The notes under the pieces were generated by a model that saw nothing but the letters and a program-made list of their open reading frames with translations, made no database searches and was not told where the DNA came from. Below, one piece after another: positions 1-11,978 of a DNA stretch of 64,000 nucleotides; within the stretch, counting starts at the first letter, position 1; every line of letters starts with the position of its first letter. The translations under genes were made by a program, and so were the position numbers. Origin of the DNA: Podospora comata. Lineage: Eukaryota; Ascomycota; Sordariomycetes; Sordariales; Podosporaceae. The stretch spans positions 124,001 through 188,000 of the forward strand of contig CP071494.1 of assembly GCA_017354895.1 (NCBI GenBank), written 5' to 3'.

Positions 1-988
1 TGCCCATTGCCCCCATGTCATGTTCCATCCCATCCATGCCCTGGCAGCATGATGAAATGGATGGGCGGGGTTCTGGGCCCCCAAAGAATCCGACGTCATC
101 GGTCCACCGCTAAATTTGAGGGTCGTGAACTTTCTCTTCGGGCTCCACCGAGTTTCCGTCCGCTGACATGCATCACCACTGGGCTACGACATCTGCCAGT
201 GACATGTCACCCCAGACAGATGCGAACTGACAACAAGCTTTCTACGGGCTGAGGGCCGACTCGGACATCTCACCGCAAGTGTGCATGTAGCGCAGCGTTT
301 TTCGAGATGCGTCGAGATGGGCTGCGTTTAACAAAGCTGGCGCGGTGCCTGGGCAAAAACCGTTAGTGTCACTCTTCCTCAGACGGGGCCACCACCCTCC
401 CGCGCGCAGTGGCTGAAACAAGCTGAGGGGCCAAACCGGATTTCAAGTCCCTTTCATCTGTAAGTCAACAAAAATATCTTTTTATCTCACACGGCACTCC
501 TCTTTGCAGTCATTGGGGTCCATTCTGGTCGCCGACTCCTTTTTGTGCAGCAAACTCAGCCTAGCACATACATACACATGCTGCCCAATTATGTAATACA
601 TGGGTGGGGTCTCGAAGCCTTTCATTCCTCTGTCCAGTGGGTTGCCAACGCCCTCACAGGCCCGGTCCGTCTGTCATATGTCAATGCTATTGTGACATCA
701 GGTAACCAAGATATCTACCCCAATTGCATCTGGTGTTTACTTACAACGTGCTCTCTCTTGAAGAGTGCACATGGTTGTATGCTCACCAGCATTTCATCAG
801 GGCGTCTCCCTGGTCTAGAACTTACGTACATTGCCGAGGATCAATACATGCTTAATCTCTTGGTGAACAGGGGCTGCCAAAAGCTTTCTCTGGTGGAGAC
901 TGTAGATGTAACCTTATCGACGCGACTGCGGGATGCCTTGAAGAAACTTTGAAGAGTCCTGTAACTCAAGGTGTGGTAATCTGCAATA
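1..988. other. Intergenic, no gene seen
   Basis: Mixed-composition sequence with only short open frames that lack family resemblance or fungal exon structure. A 135-codon frame at 545-952 shows no recognisable domain and is probably chance. It may contain the promoter of the gene starting at 989. Confidence 0.5.
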
Positions 989-1915
989 ATGCAAGATACA
1001 CGAAGGAGCACGTCCGATATTCCAGCGAGGCCTAGGCCTTTGTCATATGCTGACATCGGCACTCGACAAACCTCGAGGCTCCCAGCACACCTCCAGTCAA
1101 CATATACCTCCCACCTCCGATCGAGCTCACGAACGTCGTGGGATGGCCTCGAACTGAGCCACCCTCTTCCTATCCCCCGTCTTAGATCGGCATCACCAAG
1201 ACCAGCACGCCGCCTAGGAAGACCTCATTCCATAGCCTATCTTCCAGACAACCATCTCTTGAACGTTGACAGATGGAGCTACGATAGAGTGCGCATGCCA
1301 TCAGCACCCTCTTCAACGGAGCCTCCAGAGTCTGAGCCCCTTCCACGACCATGCAGTCCACCGACAACTCGCCGGTCTCCTCCCCCTTCCCCTTCATCAC
1401 TTTCAAGCCGGCCAATATCGGTGCACTTTGTAAACGCCTTTGGCGGGCCAGACGATCCAATATTGCCGTTGCCATCAACGCCTTATCATGCAGCTGGAAC
1501 GGGAGCGAGCACTCCCACACTCTCGGTCACCCACCCTAATGGATCAACCGAACCTTGTTCTTTGATGCTTCCCAGCCCTCTCCATCAAGTCCAACAGGAG
1601 CAACCCGCTCTCTATTCAGCAGCCGAGACAGAGCCTTGCTCAAATCTGAAACATGATATTCACACGGCCCCAATCACAAATAAACCCCCATCACCACTAG
1701 GTGAAACAGCAGAAGAGGACACGGCTAAAAGCAGGACTGGGAGACAGAGTGGAATATCGGTGGACAGCATTATGAACACGCCTGGCTGCTGCGGTCTATG
1801 CGAGAGACGTACAGCCAAATTGATAGGCGGGAAGATTACGGCTTGGGTGATGGGAACATTGATCCCAGTTACCTTTGGAGTCATGACAGGGATCTTGTCC
1901 AAAATGTTCCACTGA
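989..1915 (+). CDS. Hypothetical Pro/Ser-rich protein with C-terminal hydrophobic segment
   Basis: Single-exon frame of 308 aa starting at the first ATG. Residues 1 to about 235 are low-complexity, rich in Ser, Pro and Arg, and probably disordered. Near residue 262 is a small Cys cluster (CCGLCERR), followed by a hydrophobic stretch of about 20 residues (AWVMGTLIPVTFGVMTGI) that could be a tail anchor a few residues from the C-terminus. No enzymatic domain is recognisable. The layout, disordered cytosolic part plus terminal membrane helix, would fit a tail-anchored protein, but that is inference. The next gene is a tRNA on the same strand about 300 bp downstream. Confidence 0.6.
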   Translation: MQDTRRSTSDIPARPRPLSYADIGTRQTSRLPAHLQSTYTSHLRSSSRTSWDGLELSHPLPIPRLRSASPRPARRLGRPHSIAYLPDNHLLNVDRWSYDRVRMPSAPSSTEPPESEPLPRPCSPPTTRRSPPPSPSSLSSRPISVHFVNAFGGPDDPILPLPSTPYHAAGTGASTPTLSVTHPNGSTEPCSLMLPSPLHQVQQEQPALYSAAETEPCSNLKHDIHTAPITNKPPSPLGETAEEDTAKSRTGRQSGISVDSIMNTPGCCGLCERRTAKLIGGKITAWVMGTLIPVTFGVMTGILSKMFH

Positions 1916-2213
1916 TCAATGTCCATCTCTGGGGTTAATCATCGTCTGGGGGGGCAGCTCGGACATCTCGACGAGCTTGTAGCCCCAGAGAGCTGTCATC
2001 GGGCATTCTTGAAATAGAGCTAAGGTGTGTCCTGCCAATCTGGGTAGTAACGTCCACAGTGATGCAAATATCACACCGGTAAAGTTGGTTTTTGGGAACT
2101 AGAATAGATATCTTTTGTTGCTTGTTAGATAATTATATGTCCCTTATAATGTCACTATCCCGGCTCGCTCTCGTCAACGCCAAGCTACGACAAGTGACCA
2201 CACCTGCTTCAAA

Positions 2214-2308
2214 TCTTCCGTAGTATAGTGGTCAGTATGTGAGCTTGTCAATATCCACCTGGACAGAAAACAACGCTCGAGACCCGGGTTCAATTCCCGG
2301 CGGGAGAG
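2214..2308 (+). tRNA. tRNA-Asp (GTC) with 23-nt intron
   Basis: The cloverleaf folds completely. The acceptor arm TCTTCCG pairs with CGGGAGA with one T-G pair. The D arm carries the box A motif TAGTATAGTGG. The anticodon stem TGAGC/GCTCG encloses TTGTCA. The T arm CCGGG-TTCAATT-CCCGG contains box B, and the discriminator base is G, as expected for Asp. An intron at 2251-2273 lies one base 3' of the anticodon, the canonical position for nuclear tRNA introns removed by the tRNA splicing endonuclease. Confidence 0.95.
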
Positions 2309-3802
2309 ATTGTGACCATTCATTTTTACTTTTTGGGTAGTCTTTTGCTCTTGTTGGCCCTGTTACGTGCTGTTCTCATAGTCCTCACATAATCATCTAG
2401 CTATCGTGCATATATCTTTTTGTAATGAATTATTTGCTTACTCCTAGCGACGATAAACGTCTGTGGTCTATGCAACATAGTGCTAAGGTCGGGTTAGGAA
2501 TGGAAAGTACATATCTGTAAGGCTGGAGCTATGATAGTAGCTGAGGGTGAGCGATATTAGTTCTTACTTAATGGCGGATGCTTGTCTTCCATCAATTCGG
2601 GCTTGGTCTAAAACACTACCTTATGTTTCATCCAAAGTCTGTGTCTAGCTAGATGACCAAGGAATTACTGGGTATCCATTGACCCCCTAAGCAATAGCAA
2701 CGACGAGACGTACCAGCACAAGCACACTGGCCACCCATCCACATGCAAACAGCATTTGTAATCTTCTGGCATCATCTGATTATATATCAACCAGGAGTAT
2801 TTCACAAAATAACGTTCCAATCCAACATAGTTCGCTCTCAGGACGCACTCAGTAGATGTTCCCATTAAGAATCTAACACCAAGCTTCCGTCTTGTCTCGT
2901 TGTTGGGACGTTAAGTTGGCTGAGCTACATTTATTTTCCTCTAGGACTCTATAATGAACTACCTTTGAAAGTCACAGCTAGTCTGGTCTCAGTTGGCCTG
3001 TCACCCGCATCGATGGTGTCTTTTCTCTGTACCTCTGGGGTCTCGTGGGACAGCAAGAACAGATTCAGGGTAAGGTGAGCATAGTTCAGTTAGGTTTAGA
3101 CGAAATAACGAACAGCACAACGCCTCATTAGCTTACTGTTTCCTTTGCCGTAATCTTGCTTCGGCGTGGCCCGAAAAGCGAATGGGTGTCGAGTTGACAT
3201 GTGCTGACCTGTCAGGACAGAATGTAATAAAAGCTCAATCGCACGATGTATGAGGTATCATACGAAATCTGGGTCAATAGATGAAAGTGAATAAATTACC
3301 TGTGCCGGTACCATAAAGTAGCTAGTTTACCCATCCCACCATTCAACTGCACATAACACCAGACATCCATCCATCATACCTTGCCCAAAGTCAACAAAAG
3401 TTCCGCCCGCCCAGGTAGACCCCAACACCAAGAAAACACCAGATCCATTTCCACAAATGCCAACTTGGTTGTGTCTGGAACAAGGTGCCCGTGCGTCCTT
3501 CCCAAACCAGTCTGACAAGCCACGGACAGATGACGGGAGCCGGACCAAGCCTCCTTTCCAGCCAGCCGAAATAGACTCCTAAAACAGCAGCATTCCCATT
3601 CCCTTGTGCCAACCTAGCCATCAGAGCAGAACCTCCCAGCTCTCGGACCGAGCTGTATGGGCGTTCGAAAACGCAAAACATCAAAGCGACTCCACAAAGA
3701 GACAAAACAACAAACGCAGCACCAAACGCATGTCCCGAAAAACACCTTCTGCGATATCAAGAGCAAAGAAAGTGACAGAAAAAGAAAAGCGCACTGGACT
3801 CT
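2309..3802. other. Intergenic, no gene seen
   Basis: About 1.5 kb between the tRNA and the 3' end of the minus-strand gene at 3803. Frames of up to about 100 codons occur but have no supporting features. The right part is probably 3' UTR of that gene. Confidence 0.5.
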
Positions 3803-5178
3803 CTAGGCCACACACTCAACTTCGACTACTCGATTTTCATGGCTCTCATCAGCCATGGGCAGAGGAGAAGCAGGAGCATCACCTTCTTCTTTGACTGAGG
3901 TGCTCTCCCACAGCTCAAAGCTCTCCCCCGTTCCCTCCATAGGCTCCAGCACCGCCGCTTTGAGGGAAGTTCCGTCGCTGTTGCACATGATGTCGTCGAC
4001 GTTTACAGACTCCACATCGGCAAGTGTCGTCCGTTTCTGCCGCTGCTCTCTGCCATACGATTGTTGCTCGCCCTCTTCTGGCAGGACGTGGTGCTGGTGC
4101 TGGTGCTGGTGCTGGTACTGATCGTTGTCCCCAACGACCGTCTCAGCTTCTTCTTCATCCCAGGGGACGAGCACCACGCTGTCCTTGGTGCATCCTTCGG
4201 CGTAGTAGTCGGCGGCATTCATTTCAACAAGAGCACCCCTCTGCTTCTCAATGATCATGTCATCGACGTCGCCCACTCTGGCGGCCTGTCGAGCAGAGGT
4301 CTGGGAGATATCGTCGGCAGGGGGAATGTTCTCCTTGTCTCTGCCCTCTGCTCGGTCGCGACTCTGGCGTCGCTCAGACTCCTCGTCGCTGCTAATGTCA
4401 AGGGTGCAGGTGCCGTGCTGAAGAAGGTTCGTCATCTCCTGTTCCGGCGTGTCTTCGTGGATGTCAAAGAACCAGGAGGATTGCATGCCGCCCGTGGACA
4501 GCAGGAAGGAGTCCGAAGAGGCAGGGACAGCAGCGGGGACGGACGCGGCAGAGGTCCGCAGAGAGCCAGAGTAGGCTGGGATGGAGCCTTTGAGGGCGGC
4601 ATCGAGCGAAAAGGGAACTAAGGAGCCGGCGCCGAGGCCAAAAGATGGGGGATCAATCCGCTGCGTATGGCGGCGCTTAGAGAGAATGCCAATCCGCTTG
4701 GAGCCGCGGGTTGGGGAACGGCCAGCTGGGGCGGTTAGGGGACTGGGCGTGCCGGTAGTGCTGAGACGGGAAGCTGGTGATTTTGGCTGAAGAAAGGTGC
4801 GCGGCTTGGAGGAAGAGGAGAGCTTGCTTGGGGGAAGACTGGCAGCGCCGTGGAGGTTGGAGGTGGAAGCCGCCTTGGTCATCACAAAATTGGAAGGCTT
4901 GAATAAGGGCTTCACGAACCCAGTTCCATCAGCGCCGGCTCCCTTTGACCGCTTGGAGAAGAGCACTGGGTCGACATTTTCAGAGTCGTCGGCGTCCACC
5001 ACCTCGGAAGCCTTGCGCTTAGCTGGGGAGTTGGAGAGGGCTGTTACGGTCAGTATGAAGCCTAGGGCATGCAGGACAGAAGCAGCAGCATACCATTCTG
5101 TCGGTTCTTGAGGCTCGTCAGTGTCTTTAACCGCGTGTGGTCAAGAGGAGCAAACGGCTGACGGCTAACAGTCGCCAT
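3803..5178 (-). CDS. Conserved-looking fungal protein of unknown function, probably nuclear
   Basis: Two exons, 5178-5094 and 5040-3803, joined across a 53-nt intron (donor GTATGC, CTGAC branch, acceptor AACAG), give 440 aa. The start is MATVSRQPFAPLD. The N-terminal part has a run of small basic clusters (AKRKASE, SKRSKG, GSKRIGILSKRRH) that would fit nuclear localisation signals, and a DDSENVDP motif. A central segment reads WFFDIHEDTPEQEMTNLL. The C-terminal third is acidic and includes a short His/Gln repeat (QYQHQHQHQHH). I recognise no catalytic domain. It is divergently oriented to thymidylate kinase, with about 2 kb between the starts. Confidence 0.8.
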
Positions 5179-7183
5179 GGTGGGATTGTCGTAGCACACC
5201 ACCCGAGAAGGAGGGAAAGGGGTGACGCTGTGTTGTGCTGCGCTGACTAGTGTGTCCAAGCCTAATCGAATGCCCGACTCGATCAAGGCGATCAATCGTT
5301 GGTGAACCCAGGCAGGGGCAACAGAAGCCAACAAATGCTCAGGATTTGCTTGTTTGCTTCTCTGCTCAGCGTTCCTTCTGAAATTTGACCTGTCCTGCTG
5401 TCGTGACAAAAGAACAGGAAATGCAGAGCGAAGGGGACAGGAGGGAAAGAGAGGCGACACGGGCGGGGCGGGCGAGCGAGCGAGGGCTGCGCACTATTCT
5501 TATTGCGCAAGCTGGTCTGGTGGGAGATGGCCAGACGCGATAGTATGCTGGATAGACGGATGGATGAGCTGGCCGGGAAAAAGCGGTCGCTCTTGTTCCG
5601 GGTTGTCTGGCTGTTTGACGTTGGGGTGCGAGAAGCGACTGGCAGCGAGGTGACCCAGCCAGATGCCGGATATCTGAGGTTGGGTGAGATGTCAGAGGAA
5701 GCGCTGGCAGATTACCTAGAGCTGCTGCTGTGGCAGGACAGGTTGGACAAGGGGGACCAAACTGAGAGATGTCGGCCAAGAGAAAGAGATGGGAACTGAA
5801 GAGGGGAGAAAGGGAAGCTGTAGCCCAACGGTGATGGACAAGCTGGGAGGAGGTAAGGTGAGGTAGGTAGGTAGAGTAGGTGGGTAGCTGCCCTGGAAGT
5901 GGTGGTGGAGGGCGGTGGGCGGCCTTGAGTGGTGGAGGGGAGGGCGCCTCAGCGCGAGGGAGGACCTGGATCGAAGTGAGGTGGTACTTGAGGTACTGCT
6001 AGAGGTACTCCTGTAGGTACTTCGTCGGGTGCTGGTGATACCGTACTGTGCTGTGGGCGAACGTAAAACTCTATGCGTAGCGGCCGTGCCGTTGGGTGGC
6101 TCTAATTGGACTCTGGAGCGCAAGGGAGAGCGCTGTCCACGGGAACAAAAGTTGCCCACAAGTGCTTGCAGGAGCGTGCATGGGCGACAAGGCCTGCCAT
6201 TGGACAGCGGCTCTTCAGCGGACGCGGTGTACACAATGCGCCAATCCACAAACGAATTAACGCGTCTTGGACTGCCCACTCCCTGTCCAGCAAGTACAGG
6301 ATCCGCGTCGCATCTTTAAGAGGCCGTGCCGATTCTGCCCGGGCCGGCACTGTGAACTTGGAGAAGACACAGGTGAGACGGCCACCCCTCCTTCCTTCCT
6401 CCCTCCCTCCCCACCCTTTGACTTATCTCTGTGTCTCTGCCTGCCTACATACAATAACTCGAGATATGCCCTCGACGCCTGAACAAAGATATTCGGGTGG
6501 CTGGTCGAGTCGCTACGGCCTCAGGTTTCAACTGGCCCATTCGATGAGACTGCGCCCTGGCAGATGTTTCCATTGCCACCATCTCTTGCCAAGGCGTCAA
6601 AAGAGGAGTTGGGCAGAAGAAACAAGCGGCTACCCAGACGGGGGGATTTCGCACAGGCTTTCTTCCTTTCTTTTTATAGTGGCCGTTTGATCGGTTGATC
6701 ATGGCGGGGGTTTTGGTGGCAAGCGAGCAAGCTTAACTCGACCAGCACCTTTGAGAGGGGAACGATGAACCCCTCGCCTTCAAACTGGAATCCACACTGC
6801 ACACCCAACCTGTGTACCTCGCTCATCGAACCCGATTCACGTCACCTGTTTTTCCCCTGACGATGAGGCGCAACCCCCCTGGGATGGCACATACAGGAAG
6901 GATAATGTATGTAGGCAATCATTCCACAGGCTGACACTACTGCAACTGTCGGGGGAAGTGCCTCACTCATCCCATTCATGATTTGTTCCTTCAAGTACCT
7001 ATGCTGCAGCAGCTGCCAGCTGGCATCCGTCAAGCCATTTGCTGCTGCACTTCCAGGTTGCCAAGCCTTCCAAGCTTCCAGATGCTCCTCAGAAGCTCTG
7101 GCTTTGGGTCTTTCCGTCATAAGCCGACCTCACCTCACCTCACGGACGAACGACATTTGTATCTGTCCTCGAGTCCATTCACA
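5179..7183. other. 2-kb divergent intergenic region
   Basis: Separates the divergent starts at 5178 (minus) and 7184 (plus). It contains simple-sequence patches (GGTAGGTAGGTAG near 5870, TCCCTCCCTCC near 6400) and several overlapping frames of 70-190 codons on both strands. None has recognisable domains or a convincing exon pattern, so I call it promoter and leader sequence. Confidence 0.5.
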
Positions 7184-8068
7184 ATGACACCAGCAAACGA
7201 TGGTGACACCAAACCCACCCGGGGCGCCCTTATCGTCCTGGAAGGCCTGGACCGGTCAGGCAAGACAACCCAGGTCAAGCTTTTGGAGCAGCGGTTTGTT
7301 GAACTGGGCAAATCCGTAAAAGTGATGCGCTTTCCCGGTACGTATCTGCTGAGAGAAAGAAGTATGGCCGTCTAACATGGCCAAACCAACCCAGACCGCA
7401 CAACCCCGATTGGCCAGATGATTAACTCATACCTGACTTCCCAAACAACCATGTCGGACCACGTGATTCACCTGCTCTTCTCGGCCAACCGCTGGGAAGC
7501 CGCGTCGCTCATCACCTCGTTGCTGTCGCATGGCACGACAGTCATCTGCGACCGCTACTACTACAGCGGCATCGTCTACTCGGCCGCCAAGCACAACCCC
7601 CTTTTACCGCTCTCGTGGGCTCGCTCGCCAGAGGTCGGGCTCCCCAGACCAGATTTGGTCTTGTTCTTGGACCTGGACGAGCTAGAGGCCAAAAAGAGGG
7701 GAGGCTGGGGAGGTGAGGTGTACGAGAAGGCCGAGATGCAGAGGAGGGTGAGAGAATTGTTTTGGGGTTTGAGCTTGGGAAAGATCGTGGGGGCGCCGCA
7801 TTCTGCTCTGCAGTGTGCCCCTGGTGAAGGTGCAGGCACCAAAGGAGGAGGAGAGGAGGAAGTTGCTGTCGGTCCACCCAGCGCACAAACACCGGATATC
7901 AGTGGAGGGGTCGAGCACCGGTTCAGACAAGAGGAGGAGGACTTGCATGTGGTAGATGCCAATGCGAGTGTGGTGGAGGTTGCCGAAGGCGTGTGGAAGG
8001 TGGTCAGGGACAGAGTGGAGGCGGTGGAACGGGGCGAGGTCGGGAAGGTGGTGCGAAGAGTGTCATGA
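7184..8068 (+). CDS. CDC8: Thymidylate kinase (dTMP kinase)
   Basis: Phosphorylates dTMP to dTDP in dTTP synthesis. Exons 7184-7337 and 7395-8068 (57-nt intron, donor GTACGT, acceptor CCCAG) give 275 aa. The P-loop GLDRSGKT is at residues 21-28. The intron falls inside the family motif: FPDRTTPIG is split after FP plus one base. The DRY motif appears as CDRYYYSG, and the LID-side helix reads KRGGWGGEVYEKAEMQRR. A C-terminal tail of about 60 residues makes it longer than the yeast enzyme (216 aa). All key residues are present, so it should be functional and essential. Confidence 0.96.
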
Positions 8069-8512
8069 TTTATTCATGCCCCATGCCAACAACACATTGT
8101 TGATCGTATGCTATTGAATGCTATCCTATCCCTCCTGTCCGTAGCGTGCCAGGCTACATTATGTTGAATGATGGCAGATGCGATGTTGAGATCATCACCT
8201 CATACGTACAAATAAATCATGCATGTAGATGCGCCCGCCCAACCAAATGCTCCATGCTGTGTCGGCTGCGCTGCATCGCGCTCTCGTGAACAGACCGTGA
8301 CCGTCTTTCCCAAAACGCCATGTTTACGTATCTTCTTTTATGAGGAAAAAAAAAAGAGAGAGAAAACAAAAGGAAAGGTACAGAAAAAGCAAAATACCAC
8401 ACCGTATTCCCGAATATTTGTACTAGGCATCGCTGCCACCCATCCTGCTCTTTTGTTGAAAAGAATCACAACAGCCAGCAACACCTTGTCAACGCAAAGG
8501 GTATCAGTTGTT
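8069..8512. other. Convergent 3' intergenic region
   Basis: Lies between the 3' ends of thymidylate kinase and GTP cyclohydrolase I. It contains an A-rich purine stretch near 8345-8395 and no gene. Confidence 0.6.
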
Positions 8513-9523
8513 TTACCGGCGGTTGACACCAATCAGGCTCAGAAACTCGTTTCTCGTCTTCTCCTTCCTTTCAAAGCACCCCAGGACGCAGCTGGTGATG
8601 GTGCTCGTCGTCGTCTTTTCCACCCCCCTCATGACCATGCATAGATGGCTCGACTCCATCACCACGGCCACACCCTGGGGTTTGAGCACCTCCATGATGG
8701 CGTGCGCCACCTCCTTGGTCAGGCGCTCCTGGATTTGCAATCGGCGGGCAAACAGCTCGGCGATGCGCGGCAGCTTCGAGATGCCAATGACGGCGTTGGA
8801 CGGGATGTAGCCAATGTGCATCTTGCCGTTGAAGGGCACCAGGTGGTGCTCGCACATGCTGAACACCTCAATGTCCTTGACGATGACCATCTCGTTGTGG
8901 CCTTCCTGGAAGATGGCGCCGTTGACAATGTCTCGCACGTTTTCCTGGTAGCCCTTTGTGAAGAAGAGCATGGCTTTGGCGTAGCGCTCGGGCGTGGCCA
9001 GGAGACCCTCCCTGTCGGGATCCTCGCCGATGCACTCGAGGAGGGTGCGGACGGCGCCCTTCATCTTCTCCATGCGCAGCTCCTTCTGCTCGGGGGACTC
9101 GTCTAACCTCTCCCGAGTGCCGCGGCTGGGGCGGGAGAGGCCGTCAAAGTCGATGAGGGGGCTCGGCGAGCGGGTTGACGTCTCGCCAGCCTCTTCCGGT
9201 GTCGGAGCGATGGCGGGCTCAGGGACGGCCGCCGACGAGGTCGATGTCTTTCTCTTCTTCTTCTTTGGCGTGGGTTCGGGCTGGTCCCGGAAGTCGCGGG
9301 CCGGCTTGCTCATGCTGGAACGTCTCTCGGCGTTCTGACGGACGCTGGTGTCGTTGCCGCTGGCCTTGGTGTCATCTCCATCTTGGTCGTCGGCGGCGCT
9401 GGGGCGCTTCTTCTTGTTGCTGCTGCCATCCTTGCCCTTGGACTTTTTGGTGCGCCGGGGTTCGCCAGCGGACGAGGCACCCGAGGGGCTCTGGCTGCGA
9501 GAGGGCGATGCGAACTGAACCAT
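8513..9523 (-). CDS. FOL2: GTP cyclohydrolase I
   Basis: Converts GTP to 7,8-dihydroneopterin triphosphate, the first step of folate and pterin synthesis. Single exon of 336 aa from the ATG giving [13 protein letters not shown]. The frame stays open upstream, but that part reads like leader sequence. Residues 1 to about 145 are a Lys/Ser-rich, probably disordered extension. The catalytic domain follows. Zinc ligands are Cys224 and His227 in [11 protein letters not shown] and Cys295 in SSHLCM, with the 71-residue spacing of the family. The C-terminal end ([14 protein letters not shown]) is also typical. Confidence 0.96.
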   Translation of the reverse strand: MVQFASPSRSQSPSGASSAGEPRRTKKSKGKDGSSNKKKRPSAADDQDGDDTKASGNDTSVRQNAERRSSMSKPARDFRDQPEPTPKKKKRKTSTSSAAVPEPAIAPTPEEAGETSTRSPSPLIDFDGLSRPSRGTRERLDESPEQKELRMEKMKGAVRTLLECIGEDPDREGLLATPERYAKAMLFFTKGYQENVRDIVNGAIFQEGHNEMVIVKDIEVFSMCEHHLVPFNGKMHIGYIPSNAVIGISKLPRIAELFARRLQIQERLTKEVAHAIMEVLKPQGVAVVMESSHLCMVMRGVEKTTTSTITSCVLGCFERKEKTRNEFLSLIGVNRR

Positions 9524-10522
9524 GACGGAATGTGCAGACACGATGGATGATTCGGAGTGGGCGGAAATGTGTCGCCGTTGAAAGGAAAAATGGGGAAACT
9601 CGTTTGTTTGTTTGGTAGAAGGGGGAGACAGATAATACAATGGCAGGCCGATGGCGCAAGCGGTCGAGTCAGGATTGGCAGACTCCGGTCCCCATGCTCG
9701 GCGAGTTTTTTTTTCATGGACCCTGGATCCCAAGCTTTGATATTTCAGTGGATACCCGAACGTGGCTGGGTGAGAGGAGTGGGAGGTTTGACGTCAGGGT
9801 ATGTAGTCTGCAGCAAATCGGGGCAGAATGAATACATGAACGTGTAAAGTATATGGTGATGGACAAGGTATATGCAGAGGCACAGGTGCTGGCGATTAGC
9901 TGTGGCTGGCACATCACTTCATTGCGCCTTAGCAATGTTTTGCGACTCATGGCACTCAATTGACCTATTGTGTTGCGTCCACCCGTTCGCGGACCGAAAA
10001 GTGAGCTTGCCCTCTCGAAAAAAATAAATCGCTGACATTCAGACGCTGCAGTGTCCCGCTGCCCCACACCCCCCTGGTGACGCGGGGCAGGTGGGTTACT
10101 TAGCGCAGAGCGAAGTTGACCTTGGCGCAGCAGTGGCACGGGCCATGATCTTGGCGATGTTCAATCTATTATCTCTACAACAAACTTTGGAGCTTTGGTG
10201 AAGTTCGACCAACTCAGAAAAGGACACCAATTCGACTTCACCTTGCCAGGCAAGTAAAATATTCCATCTGCAAAAGGGACCTCATATCACCAAAGGCCTA
10301 GGAGCCAATCTCTACCAGGTCAGGTCCCTGTGTTAGGTTAGGTAGGAGGAGGTATCTACCAGACAGCAATCAAGAGCTCGGACCTCTTCGCGAACGACAC
10401 GGCCAATCTAATCTTTTGGGGACTGACAGCTTTATCACCGCCGTATTCACCTTCTCTTTCGCTCCCACCTCTCACCTCTCCCATCTCCCCCCTCGACGTC
10501 CATTCGCAACAACAGCGTCGCA
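9524..10522. other. Divergent promoter region between FOL2 and TAF11
   Basis: About 1 kb between divergent starts. Just upstream of the TAF11 start is a pyrimidine-rich leader (10450-10500), a common feature of fungal housekeeping promoters. No gene seen. Confidence 0.55.
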
Positions 10523-11627
10523 ATGAACAGCACTCCCAACAAAAAGCGCACCGCCGATGGCGCTAGCGTCCAGTCGCCCGCTCTCAAGCGACGCAAAGCC
10601 TCCACCATGTCCATCTCGTCCATCCCCGGATCTGCCCATCCGCTTCGCCAAACCTCGTTCCCCCCGCCAGACGACCTTGCTGGTGCGCGATCCCCTTCGG
10701 TCGATTTTGACGCCATGAGCCACGTTTCGGGCAGTCAAGTCAGCATGAGCGTCACCGGCCCCCCCAAGAAGAAGCGCGGCCGCAAGTCAAAGGCCGATAA
10801 GGCACGCGAACGAACCCCCTCGGTAGTTGGCGGAACCGCCAAATCAACTGCTGGCCCTGGCGGCAGTGTGGTGTCCGGTGCCGGCGCAAAGAGCACTGCA
10901 CCCGGCGCCGCGGGGGGTGCAGGTGAGGACGGAGACGGCGACGAGGAGGGGGACACAGAGGTGGCCGCTACTGGCGCTGCCCTGACCAAAGAACAAAAGG
11001 AGGAGGAACACAGACAGAGGGGTATGTTGATCGGCGCCTTCAACGACGAACAATTTGACAGATTCGAGAATTGGCGAGCCGCCAACTTGAGTAAGGCTGC
11101 CGTGAGGAGAGTAAGCATCGCAAAAAGCCCCGTCTCGCTTTCTTTTTGGACAAGTCCGCATGCTAACAACCCTTCTCCTACAGCTTGTCAATGCTACCAT
11201 CTCGCAGTCCGTAGCAGAGAACGTTGTGATTGGCATGCGTGCTGTGGCCAAGGTCTTTATCGGCGACATTATCGAGAGTGCCCGCAGGGTGCAAGGGGAG
11301 TGGATTGACAAGACGGGGGAGAAGCAGACGGATTTACCCACGCCGCCTGCCACGGCTGTTCCATCACCGGCCGCTACCGGAGAAGGCAGCGGTGTGCCTC
11401 ACTCTGGACAGCTGGAGCTTGCCGACAACACGGCCAGCAACACAGCCGCACCTGTCGAGGAGAGGCGTGGTCCGCTAAGACCAGAGCACATCAGGGAAGC
11501 CATGCGTCGCTACAAGACAGGCTTGGAAGGCGGCGGAGTGGGTATGCAGCAGATTTGGCATCAGCAACAGCAAAGCGGCGTTGAACGATTTCCCACGAGG
11601 ACAGGAGGGAGGAAGATCTTTCGTTAG
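10523..11627 (+). CDS. TAF11: TFIID subunit TAF11 (TAFII28 family)
   Basis: Histone-fold subunit of the general transcription factor TFIID, paired with TAF13. Exons 10523-11110 and 11184-11627 (73-nt intron, donor GTAAGC, acceptor CTACAG) give 343 aa. Residues 1-165 are a Ser/Pro/Lys-rich disordered arm with an NLS-like PPKKKRGRKSK. The histone-fold region starts near residue 170 (FNDEQFDRFENWRAANLSKA) and runs through VRRLVNATISQSVAENVV and VFIGDIIESAR. The conserved closing motif GPLRPEHIREAMRRYK lies near residue 300. The intron interrupts the histone fold between VRR and LVN. Confidence 0.94.
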
Positions 11628-11978
11628 GTCCGGGCCGAGAGTCACCACGACCGAGTCAAGGACAATCATGCATATTTTGGGGCGTTTGGGTTTTTCTTTC
11701 CATGTCATTACGCAAAGGTTGGTTGGTACGCGACCTGGGAGAGACATGGCTCTGGAGGCAAAGAAAGGCACAGTTTGATACCCACTCTACAAGACACGGG
11801 AATAATGGGAGTGGTTGGCGTTGTTTTTTTTGCTCTGCTTTTCTGTTGTTTTTCTTTCGGGGGAGGGAATGGGTTGCTTCATGGGTCGAGTCACCTGCCA
11901 GGACGGCAGATAGAATTCAGGTGTAGATTGCTATGTGCATAAATAGGTACAACATAAAACAACTAATTACTTGGATCG
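11628..11978. other. Convergent intergenic region
   Basis: Separates the 3' ends of TAF11 and the cupin/zinc-finger gene. T-rich tracts near 11825 and 11850 may serve 3' processing. No gene. Confidence 0.5.

Noticed and set aside
6106-6690. 194-codon frame between the divergent starts at 5178 and 7184
   Set aside because: No recognisable domain, overlaps other long frames on the opposite strand, and the composition is promoter-like. GC-rich sequence gives such frames by chance.
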